A DNA stretch of 64,000 nucleotides from Cyanoderma ruficeps. Lineage: Eukaryota > Chordata > Aves > Passeriformes > Timaliidae. The position numbers and the translations under genes were made by a program. Positions within the stretch are counted from its first letter, which is position 1. Every line of letters starts with the position of its first letter. A model generated the notes under the pieces. That model ran no database searches and was not told the DNA's origin. It worked only from the letters and a program-made list of their open reading frames with translations. Below are positions 36,066 through 48,600 of the stretch, one piece after another. The DNA is taken from assembly GCA_008694505.1 (NCBI GenBank), contig VZDJ01007747.1, positions 28,025,209 to 28,089,208 on the forward strand, read 5' to 3'.

Positions 36066-38668
36066 TTTGCAATCTGGTAGCCCGGAAACAGTAATTTGCT
36101 GATGTTTGGTGTAAAAGATAATAAGAATAAGGAATCTCTCTAGATTTGTTTATTAGTGATAGGTCAAACTTAAATCTTTAGTACATTTTCTTGACCTGAC
36201 CTTTGTTGACACTAATAGTAACAGAAGAAAATTTCTCAAAAATGTTTTATAAGGTGAATAATAAAAGTCAAAGAAACAGTGAGGACAACATGTTTTTGTT
36301 GTTTGTTTTTAATTTTTTTTAACCCTAAACTTGTTCTTTTATAACATTTCTTCTAGAGCACTTTCAGCAGCAAATTTTTTTGTGCTGCATTATATAGTCC
36401 TGAAGACTTCCTACTCACTTGCAGTGGCACCTCTACATTCAGTAAGACTTTATGTAAAAATTAAACTGAATGCAATTCTGTCTATATTCCTAATTTATGG
36501 AAAGAATTTCCAGATTTTGAACAACTGTTTGTATAAGATAGAATTTAAGAATGTGCTAATTTACTTTTTACCACAGTGTTTTTGAGTGAAAAAAAAAAAT
36601 CAGCCAAAGGTATTGCTGTATGCATAAGAAGAAATCACAGTCTTTGCAACTGGCCCACAGGAAAACTTGCATTTACTGTGATACTCCCTCTGTACTCTGT
36701 ACTTTGCTTGAGAGATAATCTGTGGTACATTGAAGAAGTGATTTTCCAGAGCCTTGAACTAGCAGAATTTAAATAGAAATCTTCTCATAAGAGCTGATTT
36801 GCAATTTAGATTAACCTGAAAAGAAAAATAATCATTATCGCTATGTAGGAAAAACTACAACTGAGACTTTTCCTTTTCTTTGGGTAGCTAATTTCTAGGG
36901 CAACTTAGTGGTAACTCTCAGAAAAAATGAGTGCTTTCATCAAAGTGTTACAGAATTCTAGTGAAAACAATTAAGAATTTCACATTGTCTTTCGTTAAGT
37001 ATTTTATTGAGATATGGAGGATTTGATCAGAAAAGGAACAACACTTGGATTACTACATTGAATTACACGTTATCAAAAAAATGCAGCTGTCAGCACATTG
37101 TTTAGAATTAAACTGACAATGGCAGGTGGACTAGTTTTTAAGCATAGTTTCTCCTTAAAGCTGTTTTTAAATTGACTTACCAAAGCTAAAGTATGATAAA
37201 CAGCTGACCATTTGATCTCTTTCTGATGCTGCAGCACTGGAGGCCAACACAATTTATATTTATTAATTATATTTACATCCCTTTTTATGAAAATAAAAAA
37301 GTAGGAATTTTGAGGTTGTATTACTTCTGTCATTAATGAGACCATTATGGGATAGATGAGCTAGAGAAATCAGAGTTTTAGCCATAATTTGAAATTAAGG
37401 AAACCATGTTTTATAGCAAGAAAGTAAGACTTTTCCTTTATGTGCATGACTTGATCAATGTCCACAAGAATCCACCAGAACCAGATTGCTGACAGCATAA
37501 TCTCGAAGAACTGAACATGACAAACTCACTTGTAGAAGATAAATAAATTTCAGCTGCATCAGCTCAATAAGACCAAATGGTCTAATTACTGAAACAGCTT
37601 AAGTGAGAAGGAGTGAAGACTTAATATGTTATTTGAGGATTGGGACTTATGTAGCTGAAGCACCTATTATTAAAAGGGAAAGTGAATAAATGCCTAGATG
37701 TGTCAGAAATCTGCATTATTCAGAAAGTCATTATTCAGCAACCATAGCAGATCTCCTCAGCCTTTAAAAATTTAATAATCCATGTACTTTAATGGTCCTT
37801 GCATCACTAAACAAAGATTTTATTTTTTAGAAGTTTTCAAGTTTTGCAGTATCACAATAGTTCAGTTTTTCTAGTGTTTTTGAAAACAAAAATAAAAGTA
37901 GATGCTGGAAAACCCCCATGACATACCTTCATCCTACATCTTGGATTTTCTGACACTTGCTATATCATTCTGCTGTCATATCATAGCTGATATAAATAGG
38001 GTAGTCTTCTCCTAGGATTTATACACAGCTCCTCTTAATATAACACCATCTATTAGCCTCATTTTGCATTTTCCTATTAACTGCATAGTATGTACGGTTT
38101 AATGCTTTTTGAGTTCTTTATTTACTGACCCAGCCAGAAAATACATTACACAGTCATAATTTACTAGTCTTTAATGACAGCTTGCATGCCTTCCAAAATC
38201 ATCTTCACCACAGTGATATGTTTCTAGATCTTATTTTACAAAGCATTTAAGTGATTTCCTTTCATTAATGAATGAAGTCACAGTAAGTCTCTACACATGG
38301 AAAGCAATTCAAGGAGTTTTCATCTCTTTTTTTCCAACACCACTCCATCCCAAAGGCTCCAAGTCATAGGTCACTCATCAGTCAAGTAGAAACAGCTGTT
38401 ATCCAGAAAGAATGGGATTAAAATAAAGATAATGGTAAAAAGCAAGATCATCCCAATATAATTGCTCATAGAAAGTGTGGAACACCTTTGTCAGGAAAAG
38501 CAGGGTATCTGAGATTAAAAAAAATAAAAAATGTAATCTGGCTATTATCTTAAAAGACCACGAAAAATTGTTTCTCTTAATACATTTACAACAAAAGGAA
38601 GGTTAAGGAAAATCGCCATCCTTTATTGGATATTGGATGCAGGGACAAAGTGAAAAAGGATGAAGAAA
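36066..38668. other. AT-rich unique sequence, no gene seen
   Basis: No exon or named repeat recognised. The 84- and 90-codon frames (36331-36585 and minus 37073-37345) show no domain. Confidence 0.55.
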
Positions 38669-38715
38669 AGTAAGGTAATTAAGTAAGGTAATGAAGTAAG
38701 GTAATGAAGTAATTA
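38669..38715. repeat. 13-bp minisatellite, ~3.6 copies
   Basis: Units of AGTAAGGTAATKA at 38669-38681, 38682-38694 and 38695-38707, then a partial unit. The copies differ only at the K position. Confidence 0.92.
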
Positions 38716-38814
38716 ATGGTTCCTTTGCATGAGTCTTTAATAGTAAGACCAGTTCTTCTCCAGATGCCCTGAGCTGGAAGACAGGGAAGAGGAGCACAAT
38801 TAAGCCTGCATAAT

Positions 38815-39186
38815 CAAGGGGAAATGACCAGTGACCTGCTACACCACTTGAACAATCACAAGTTTATGGGGCTGGATGAGATCCACCTGAAGGTACTGAG
38901 GGATCTGGCATAACTCCTCACCCATCATTTGCCAACAGTCCTGGCTGTGCAGGGAAGTCCCAGCTGGCTGGTGCTTAGTAAATGTGTGGTCCAGCTACAA
39001 GGAGGGCACAAGAAGAATGCAGGGAGAGCCTCTCAGCCTGATGTGAGTGCTGGGGATGGTCATGGGGCAGATCATCCTGAGGTGTTACCATGCAGCATGT
39101 GTGGGATAGCCCTGGGATCAGGCCCAGCCAGCACAGGTTTATGAAAGGCAGCTTCAGCTTGATCAACCTGACCTCCTTGTAGGAAC
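38815..39186 (+). mobile_element. CR1 LINE ORF2 fragment (RT N-terminal part)
   Basis: The DNA reads through the CR1 region before and into the reverse transcriptase: ATGGGGCTGGATGAGATCCA, AAGGTACTGAGGGATCTGGC, CAACAGTCCTGGCTGTGCAG, GTCCAGCTACAAGGAGGGCA, GGTCATGGGGCAGATCATCC, GATCAGGCCCAGCCAGCACA, GTTTATGAAAGGCAGCTTC. The last two blocks recur at 61110-61142. Frame is broken by stops and indels. It lacks the catalytic aspartates. The element stops abruptly at about 39186 and a CR1-like tail follows 100 bp later, so an internal deletion or a composite is possible. Confidence 0.9.
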
Positions 39187-39284
39187 CATATTTTCTCCCT
39201 TAGCATACAGTTTGTGTGGTGAGTTGGGCATACTGATCTCAATCTCCATCTATTGAAATGTAATTTTTACCCTGTCTTTTTCCC

Positions 39285-39323
39285 ACAGGGTCTTTTTCCA
39301 ATCTTAATGATTCTGATTCTATG
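39285..39323 (+). mobile_element. Probable CR1 tail remnant
   Basis: CTTTTTCCAATCTTAATGAT runs into a TCTGATTCTATGAT octamer tail. It may be the 3' end belonging to the ORF2 piece at 38815-39186, with ~100 bp of unrelated sequence between. Confidence 0.6.
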
Positions 39324-42300
39324 ATAACTGTTCCACTCCATGGTATGTTCTAAGTTGGTTATGTGACCCAACTGCTGTGGAAAATTCTAAAAATGTTTTA
39401 AGGAAATATATTAGGTGAGCCGATGCATCGTACATCTGGTGCTCAATTTGGTATTGTTTCATTGAGGTCAGTATGGACAGGTGCTGGCTCAGAGCACAGC
39501 TGATTTAGATGTATAGCAGTCAATATACTTTTTTGCTCTATTGCTTAGCTAGAAAGCTCTTAAGATAAAACTGGTACTCATTTTGCTGAGATGAATCTGT
39601 GATAGATTTCACTGTGACAAATAGAAAAAATTTGACCTGTTGTAGTAAGCAATTTCAGAACTTCATATTCTAAAGAAATTTCTTGTTGGATCAGTCTGAA
39701 ATCCTCAGTGAGGCAGTGCTCTAGAAATGTCAACTGTTATTTTTATTTTCATATGAAAATACTGAAACTAATTAATGATACTTAAACCACTTAATATAAA
39801 TGTCTGTTGTGGTTAAAGAAAGCTAATGTAATTGGTCAATGGTCTTTAAACCTGCTGGAAACTGTTAATTCCAGTTAATTAAAACAAAAAAAAAATATTA
39901 ATTGTCTGACATTTAACAATGTGGAAAGCCATTGCAATTTATTCCTGACTTAAGCACACATGATGCTTTCCTGCATGTCAAGTATGGAAAAAACCCACAG
40001 AAACATAACCAATACTGCATAGCCTTGTTGTGCTTAAAATAAATAAAGAGTATAAAAGCTACTTTATTGCAGTCTTTATTTAGAGGGACTTTGATATTAT
40101 TTTCAAGTGGATTAATTTCATCCCAGTATCTTTGGGATGAAGTCTCAAGTGAGCAAGGACAAATCGACATGTATTTCTTCATTGCACACTGCCATGGTTC
40201 TTGCAAATTCAGTATTAGCCTTCTTAACAAACTCGTTAAGCTGTTTTCCTCTCTGGTGCAATGTAATTGACAATATGTTTAAGACTTTCACTATAATTTT
40301 CTTGGCGCTCTAGAGATCAAATGGCTTCAGAAAGCACTTCAGAATCTCATGTCAAAATTCTTAGTTGATATAAATGTATTTATGCTCCTTCAAAAAGAAA
40401 GAAAAACAAGCCCCAGACCAAAAGAATCCATTCCAGCCAAGCTAGATTAGAGATATTTGTTTTCAGAATTAAATATTTTTATACATCTTACAAGCAATAT
40501 CCTTTAAGCTTTAAAACATATTAAGTTTTGGAATACTTGCAGACTATGAATTACAGTGTACTCATTCAGAATGAGGAAACAATTGAGGGGTAAAATGGAG
40601 GGATTTTTTTCTTAATATGAACTCTAGACTTCTATTAAATGCACTGGGATATTTTACAGGTGGAATGGGTGTGGTGGAGCACAATGTCACTCCACCTCTG
40701 AAAAACTATTTCAATGCAGAAGTTTTCTAAAAATGCTAGACCAGAACCTACATGATGCTTTCTCTGAGCTCAGAATACATCTGTGACTTTTTGGTTGCAT
40801 TGTTTTAACAATATTTTCTTTTCTTGCTCAGTACATTCTGAAGATTCATGTTATCCCAAAGTTCTTCTAGCTCACCCTAGCCATGTGTCCATTACCTTGC
40901 AAATGGATTAAAGTCTGGTCTGCACTTCAGTCCTGATCTTTTAATCTTTCATGCTATATAAACATAGCATAATTTTCAAGCATATACATTAGGTTTGTCT
41001 CAGAGCGCCATAAAGCTTCCCAAAGATTTTGTGACCAAAACCTTCAGAAGTATCTAAAAGTCTAAAAAGGTCTAAAGGTTAGGGAAAGATCAATTATACT
41101 GTGTCAATCCACGTCTCACCAGCAATCGCATCCTATATTTTAGGAAATTCTGTTGGCTGGTATTAGATAAATCAATCACCCGGGCTTTTTTTTTGGAAGA
41201 TTCTAAACTGTTTGGTGTGAAAAAAGTAGAATTTATATGTTGATGTGGATGCATAAGACAAAGCTGAGAAGTGCAAAGGACTGTAGGCTACTTTCTCATT
41301 AAGGAGATGACATATGGCATAATTATTTTCTTTGACATGCAATTTTTATGCAGTATTACTTCTTTTGTTATTCGTTGCTCAGCTTACTGTCCAGTGAATT
41401 ACCATCTATATGCAGAAGACACCTATGAAGCTAATTTTTGGGGTGTATACAGAAAACTTAGTGAGTTCCCTTGCAAATGCAAGTGAGATTGCAGGACTGA
41501 AGGTAAGAAGACAGGACACTGAAATATTTAATTTTCAAACGAAACTTGAAAGCGTAGTCTGTAGGCATTGCAGCCTTTCAGATGCACAGTTGTAGAACAG
41601 CTGAATTATTACGGGATGCCTCTGGATGACTGATTTAAAACGCCCCTTGAGACTGAACTAAAATTGACCGTGATATATGTTGTTTGTGCTTCAGATAGGT
41701 GGGTGATTTCGAATATGGTACTGTTCATAAAATTGCCATCTAGATCTGAGCTGTGTGCCACTTTGATAGCTTAATTATAAATCTGTTACTTAAATCTTTC
41801 TAAAAGATGGGTTGTTGTTCAAGCAAATTCTGATTTAATTGAGCAATACAAGATGAGGCTCTATGGTTTATAAAGCGGAACAGACTGGACTGTTATAATG
41901 TACCAAAGATGCTTTATTTTTCCTAAATTTGAAGTGGAGAATGCTATGCAGCTTAAGAAAAATAAATGTGCTATAGATCAGACTGTTTTTTAAAGTGCAG
42001 ATTACACAGTTTTTGTAAGATTATTAATATTTACATTTCCTTGGACTCATTTTAATTTTGCTGTGTCTACATAGGACTACAAAATAGGGTAGTTCTAGAC
42101 CTTGTGATCTGGCATAATTTCAGCAAAAATTCTTGTGATTTCATTTTGATGAATATCACTTGAATATCACTTATTTAGAGTCAGAATTTTTACATTTTTG
42201 CAAAACTAGGGCTTAGAATTTCTATAAAACTTTCAAAAGGATCTGAACATCTGAAGGATTTATTTAATCATTTTTAGCTCATACTAGCCTTTAAGGAAAT

Positions 42301-43213
42301 CATTATTTCCTAAGTTAATGAAGTTAAATTAGAACTTTGAACTGGCACTAATTAATATAGAGAAGACAATGCATGATGACCTGGATTTAGTTCAAGTCTG
42401 GTGGGTTTGTGAGTACTGTGTTATAAGAAGTAGGTTACTGATGAGGACATGCTTGGATGATGCATGCTGTTCAGTAGATATGACCAGAGCCTCAAAAGTT
42501 GTGAATCTGGTCAAGGTGACTTAAGCAAAACAAGTACTAGTGAAGCATTTACTACAATAAGAATATGTTTGTAGTGTTATATGTATTTCTTTAGATATAA
42601 TGATACATATTTACATATATGTATATTATTATATGCATTTATATATATATACACTTTAAATTTTCATGTCAATTACTTTTCTGAAACCACACTTCCACAA
42701 AGCAATCTGTTAAGGGCCTACTAATAGACAGCTCTGCTGTTGTCTGTTAGACTGCTGACAGCTCTGCTGTGTAATCTTCTGTGTGCAACACACACTGCCT
42801 TGTGCTTGGGAAGTGGTGGAATTGCTAGAATTCTGTTGGCTGAGAACTTTGATCCCAGCTTTTCCTCATAGCCACCCAATTTTCCCAGGTGCTTTCAAGG
42901 CTGCAACTCCAACTCTTCCAGCATTCTTTGCATTTACTGAGTTTAACAGGGAAGCGGTTATCTGGATATTTCACTGGACCGAAACTTCTTAAGGTATTGG
43001 ATTTTTTTGAGGAACTGAGGCAAGTCCTATGAATCTCTGAAGTGGCAGTGGCCCAATACCGTATTTTCTATAACAGTCAATAGAAATTTTCCAGGACAGA
43101 TCTTCACAAAATAAATTAGGTGAAGTGTTTTCCCATGATCCTTTCCTAATGTCTAAAAATTTCTGGGTCAGACTTTTGGACCAGGACTAGCACCAAACGT
43201 TTTAGGGGTAGGC
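39324..43213. other. AT-rich unique sequence, no gene seen
   Basis: No named repeat recognised. A TA-rich stretch lies at 42600-42655. A splice-donor consensus (AAG|GTAAGAAG, 41499-41506) closes a ~30-codon open frame, but the upstream acceptor is weak, so it is reported only as a candidate in the findings. Confidence 0.5.
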
Positions 43214-44004
43214 TGTTAACTCCAGCCAGCCTTTTTTTGTGGGGTGGACTAACTCCAGCCAGCAACTAAACCCCACACAGCTTGTCACTGACACACAGAC
43301 AGACACAAATTCACACACACAGACTCCTGGGGAAATGGGGGCAACAACCATAAAATAATAGAATCGTTTAGGTTGGAAAAGAACTGTAAGATCATTGAGT
43401 TCAGCCAGCAGCCTTGTGAACCACCACCATGTTCACCATTGAGTCATATCCTCAAGTGCCATATCCACACATTTTTTTTTAACTCTTCCAGAGATCGTGA
43501 CTCCACCTCCAGAATCAGACAGTCAGAAAACTCATGGGTTGAGACAAAGGGTTTAAAAGGTAAAGCAGAAACTGTGCAAGGAAGCAAAGCAAAACAAGGG
43601 ATTCATACACAGCTTCATTTGGGCGAGCAGGTGTTGAGCCATCCCCAGAAAGCACTGCTCCATCACATGTAACAGTGACTTGGGAAGACAAACACCATCA
43701 CTCTAAACATCTCCCCTTCTTTTTTCTTCCCCCAGCTTCAGATGTTGCTCCTGCTGTCATGTGGTGTGGAATATCCCTTGGGTCAGTGGGGTTTGGCTGT
43801 CTCATCCGTGTCCCTTCCCAGTTTGCCTTTCAGTGTACCTCACTCCTCATTGATGGGGTGGGCTGAGAGGCAAAAAGGGCCTTGACTCTGTGCAACCAAG
43901 GCTCAACAGTAATAATATTTTAACATTTCCAGCACAAAACCAAAAACAGTTCTATACCAGCTACTATGAAGAAAATTAACTCTATCCCAGCCAAAACTAG
44001 CACA
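43214..44004 (-). mobile_element. ERVL-like LTR (family 2), minus strand, split by CR1
   Basis: The minus strand begins TGTGCTAGTTTTGGCTGGGA at 44004, the same 5' end type as 3867, and ends in the GCTGGAGTTA-type terminus at 43213-43265. Between these the plus strand shows the reverse of known blocks: GGTTGAGACAAAGGG and TTTAAAAGG, TGTAACAGTGACTTGGGAAG, AAACACCATCA, and AGAAAATTAACTCTATCCCA. A CR1 fragment interrupts it at 43342-43510. The terminal AACTCCAGCCAGC occurs twice, at 43218-43230 and 43252-43264, so the exact left end is uncertain, and no clean target-site duplication was found. Confidence 0.77.
43342..43510 (-). mobile_element. CR1 LINE 3' fragment nested in the LTR
   Basis: The plus strand carries AATAATAGAATCGTTTAGG, TTGGAAAAGAACTGTAAGAT, CATTGAGTTCAGCCAGCAG and CCATATCCACACA, ending at GTGACTCCACCTCC, the reverse complement of a CR1 3' end. 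On both sides the family-2 LTR (GGGGAAATGGGGG and AGAATCAGACAG) resumes in register, so the CR1 inserted after the LTR. Confidence 0.88.
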
Positions 44005-45039
44005 GAAGAAATATAAACCATCTAATATTAGGGGTTAACATTTATCATTATGAGTTCAATAGCAAAATGAAGCATAAATTTCAGCTTAGGAAAGCAAACT
44101 CTCTCAGGACAAATATTGTTTCTGTTAAAGCCCCTTCGTGTGACCCTTTATTGTGTGCAGTTCTTGCAATGCCTTAAAGCTAGTAGAAAGGATAAAAATG
44201 TCCACTGTGTCTGTTTCATCTATGATGAAAAGCAGCAGCAAAAGCTAAATAGCAATGAATTAATTTGTCATGCTTTCTGTGGCTCTATGCAATATTCTCT
44301 ATACACATAACCTTTCAGCATGGTGATACCTTGGAAGAGAATGGCATTTTTCATAAAAATAAGGACCTTCATGATTTTAAGAAATGCTCTTAGTATGTTG
44401 TATGTATTGAAAACACTTCACAAATGTCTTTTTTGGTGCTTTAAATTGGAACAATCACAGTTTTTATCAGCAGGAAGTACAAAAAATTGACTAAATGAAA
44501 GAAAAAAGCAAATAAAGAAAAATACTAAAATTCTCTTTTCTACTGTTCCTCTTTCATTAACAAAGGAAAAACTGTATTGATCATTGAAATTCTTCTCTCA
44601 AGAGGTGTTTGAAATGACTGTGTCCTTGAGAGCACTTGTCCTAATTTACTGTCTAATTAAGACCCACCTACCTATTCCTCACTTTCTCTCTCCTACAGTA
44701 ATTCTAGTGGTCAGGGGCTCAGGATTACAATTCTTCATGACATAGAAATATAATAAAAAAAGAAAAAAATTTTTTTAAAATATCCCAACAAAACAAACCC
44801 CCCACTCTTGACTTCAGAGAAAATACACCAACAAAATAGGAGTGGAAATCTCAGGAAGCAACAGAACTTCAACCTAATAAAGATATTTATATTTCTGTGT
44901 ACCGTGATGGTGTGATTGTGATGCTGCATTAACAAAAAAAAAAAAAAAAAAACACCCAACACTTCCATTGGAAAATTAGCTTTTCAGAGTTTGTTTCAGG
45001 TCAAATATTGCCACACACTGTGCCATACACACTGTGCCT
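44005..45039. other. AT-rich unique sequence, no gene seen
   Basis: A poly-A run of about 20 bases lies at 44933-44952. No exon or named repeat recognised. Confidence 0.55.
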
Positions 45040-45490
45040 TGTGGTGGTTTTAAGTAACTAAGTTTTGGTAGCTGGTAGGGGGTCTGTGGGGATGGCTTCT
45101 GTGAGAACGTGCCAGAAACTTTCCCCCATGTCAAACAGAGTCAGTTTCAGCTGGCTCCAGGACAGACCCATCACCAGACAAACCTGAGTCAATCAGTTGG
45201 TAGCACCTTAGAACAAACCTATTTAAGGAAGGAGAAAAAATACTGTACAACGGTAGCTGGGAGGGAGCGAGATGTGAGAGAAGGAGCTCTGCAGACACCA
45301 AGGTCAGAGGATAAGGAGGGGAAGGTGGTGCTCCCAGCACAGGAGCAGAAGCTCCCCTGCAGCCTGCAGTGCAGACAACAGTGACATAAGTTGTTCTCCT
45401 AGAGGAGGATTTGTTCCAAAGGAAGCTGCAACCCCATGGAGGGTCCCTGCAGGAATAGGCTCCTGGAATGAACTGTGACCCTGTGGGGGA
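45040..45490 (+). mobile_element. ERVL-like LTR (family 1), 5' half
   Basis: Starts TGTGGTGGTTTTAAG at 45040 and runs through GGGGTCTGTGGGGATGGCTT, GTGCCAGAAACTTTCCCCCA, a TATTTAAG promoter element (45220-45227) and GGAGCTCTGCAGACACCAAG (45283 onward), which is shared with 22621 onward. It continues through GGAGCAGAAGCTCCCCTGCA to about 45490 and then stops; the 3' half with the polyadenylation signal is absent. An antisense CR1 begins ~35 bp later, so a rearrangement or deletion probably removed the rest. The overlapping 91- and 69-codon frames are incidental. Confidence 0.8.
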
Positions 45491-45525
45491 CTTAAACTAA
45501 CCTGAAGTCAAATCATCTGAATTGC

Positions 45526-45655
45526 ACCTTGCACTAGACCAGGTGGTTTAGAGCCTCATCCAACCAGGTCCTGAATGTTTCCAGGGATGGGGCATCTACC
45601 ACTTCTCTGGACAACATGTTCCAGTGTTTCACTACCCGAGTGCTTCACTCTAGTT
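45526..45655 (-). mobile_element. CR1 LINE fragment, antisense, lacking its 3' tail
   Basis: The plus strand reads CACTAGACCAGGTGGTTTAG, AGCCTCATCCAACCAGGTCC, GGATGGGGCATCTACCACTT, CTCTGGACAACATGTTCCAG. The tail with the octamers, expected at the left, is missing, which is unusual for CR1 (normally cut at the 5' end). This fits a deletion that removed both the LTR 3' half and the CR1 tail. Confidence 0.88.
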
Positions 45656-48600
45656 ACACTGAAGCAGCTCTGTTGTTCCACACAGTAAAATCTCCCTTTT
45701 ATGACCCTTTTCTTCATCTATTTTAAACAAATTCTTGTATTCTATAAACCTCATTGAATACTTGTTGCTTTAATACTAAGCAAAATTAATATAACATTTT
45801 TTCAAAGCATCTGGCAGTCTGAAGGCCATTATTTCATTTTATTAATGAGTAATAATAAATATATCATTAATATATTTATTAATAAATATATTATAACTCA
45901 ATTATATTGCATGCTCATGAATAGAAGGCACTATTTGATAAGGATGAAAATATTAAAACATATCTCAATACATAGGAAGACTTTCTTAATAATGTCTCCA
46001 TTTGGAATAGAAAGTTTTACCCTACTCCTAAGTACCTTCTTCTTATTTCAATTGCATTTGAACAGAGAGATTTACATGTTGTTAATTTGTCCCTTGACTT
46101 TTTTTTAAGCTTCTTGATTCTCCCAGTAAAGAATGGCAGGGGTACAAATTGGCAGAGGTTTGAGAATCTTCTTCCAAAAATTGGAGATTTTGCAATAAGA
46201 GAATATAATCAAATAACACCCTCAGGGCACAATGTTCAAAACTTCTTTTACTAGCATTATACATGAATTTACTCTTTAATTAAAAACTTGGAGTGTGAGA
46301 AGGAAATTATATGATTGGAAACATATGATGGAAATGAAGTATGAAAAATTTTCTGTGGACCAATACTGCTTATATATGAAAATCTGGTATTATAACCATT
46401 TCTTAGTCTGAATTCTGCAGCTGCAGGCTGATTAAAACTCAGCAGGAAGAGCTATAATAAACAAATACCACCTGCTGCAAGAACAGGTGTTTGTGTCTTC
46501 ATTTAGAAACCAAAGTAAAACAGAGGATGCCAAGGGGCTGAAGTAGATCGGTATTTGGATTGACATAATTTGTTACTACTTGTCCTTGAACTTAAAAGCA
46601 TATTATTTTGCTTTCAAGACTCTTGATAGGGATTCAACACTAGTTTCTAGTAATTAAGAAGCTCTGTGCCTTCTCTGTTTAGCTATCCATTCCCAATATT
46701 ATGTTCCAAAAGTATTTGTTTCTCCATTCAGTGGTGCATAGCATAATGCTTTTGACTAAGAACATTCTATGCACAAAAATAAATAAAACCAGCATTTGAT
46801 ATTTTATTTAACTTCACTAGTCTCATCAGCATTTTATTTGACATTTTTAGTCCAAACAAATCAATATATTCATTGGCATTTATCATGATTGGTCTGTTTC
46901 TCAATGGATTTAATACATGTTTATAAATGATTTGCAATTATAAAAAAGTACAAACCACTCTGTTTCTGATATTTATCTCAGTGACACTTCTAATGTAGAG
47001 AAAGCAGATGAGTATCTTTCCCAATAAATCTGTCTGTTCAATGTCTTTCAGTATGCAACTTCTCAGTGGTGACTTTCATATGCAGAATTTTTTCTTTAAT
47101 GTATCAGTACTTAAGCAATAATAATCAAAGTATCTGTCTAGATAAAAGCATAAATTGACATGGTGTGTAATTGTTTGTGTAAACAAAACATAGAGCACAT
47201 AGAAATGGTTGTGATACACCTTTAGCTTAACCCAGAATCAATTGGAGTAAATGCGTTGATCCTGTACCAGGAAAGTTACTTTAATGTTATAACAAGTCTC
47301 AAGGTACTTGGCAAAGAGATTTTGCTTTTGTCTGTAGTTTACGGTGCATGACTTCAAGATAGTTCATGGTAGCAGATAAAACTTACAGCCAGCAGGCAGA
47401 GACCTCCAAGGTAACAAAGTTTCTGAGAGCTCAATTTTTTTTCCTCTTTTGCAAGAGATTTTACACATAAATAACTGCTGAAATCCCATAATACTTAAAG
47501 CGGATGTGAAGAGTTATTACTGGGAATACAAGCAATATCACAAAGTCATTTAAAATCTGCACACTGCCAGAAGTGTGGATTATAAAAAAGGAGAAGCTGA
47601 GAACTGGAAAGCTTTTGGGAAGATTTAGCATATTTAAGATGTAAAAATTACTTTGCTGACTTATTTAGGGAGCCTGCATGTGTTGAAGAGGAGCTGGAGC
47701 AGCATGCTGCCAAAGGTAGGATTACCTGGGGGTTTTTTGTTTGTTTTTGAATTTCTGACAGTCCAAACACTTAATAATCTTGGAAGTAAGTGATGGTTAA
47801 ATCATTGTTAAATCATTCTTAAATAATTTACAAGAGAGAGGAAAAAACCTGTTATTTGCTACAATGGCCATAAGCGTGTTGACAACAAGGTGACTGCATC
47901 TCTTTGATGTTATTGAGTATTGCAGCAAAAAATCTCTGTCTTTCAAGAGGACACAAGCAAATCTCATTATGTCTGTAAAAATTGACTTGCACTAATATTA
48001 AAGATGTCTGGAACTTTTTAAAAATTATTTTTGTTATATTAAATATAATTAAGTATTAGAATGAGATTTAATATAGGTGAGAATACATTTTCTAGAAGTT
48101 AATATGACTTCTAATTCTGCTCTCAAAAGCCTTCATTTTAGTGTCACAGACTTTTTTAGAATTTAATGACTATTATAGTTCAATCAGTAACATAAATATA
48201 TTTTTTGAACATAATTGGATACAAGTGTGAATCAAAGCTGGGAAAGAACTTAAATACGTTTTGAAAATTAGTGCAGAAGAATTATAATTTTTAAAATGGC
48301 TCTGATATTGATTATAATATGTAACTACATTGAGTGAATATTCAAATACATATGGAAACAATAGCTATAATAAGAGCCTTTGAGAAGTCAAACTACATGT
48401 TGAGTTTAACAAAAGGAAAGTTAAGAGAAAACTCAATTAGGCTGTAGACTCATGAAAACAAAACAGATCTGACAACTATTCCGTGGGTAAAACCATAAAA
48501 TAAATAGATCTCAGATATGAACGAAATTTTTAGTTTCAGGTGAAGACACCTATTTGCTGTCATAGTTAACTGGGGGTTTTTTTATATATAAAACTTTCAG

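Noticed and set aside
38669..38715. CRISPR-like spaced repeat
   Set aside because: The 13-bp units are directly contiguous without spacers; it is a plain minisatellite.
22541..45490. The family-1 LTRs at 22.5 and 45.0 kb as the two ends of one provirus
   Set aside because: They are 22 kb apart, are truncated at different ends, and contain no gag, pol or env remnants between them; other independent repeats fill the interval.
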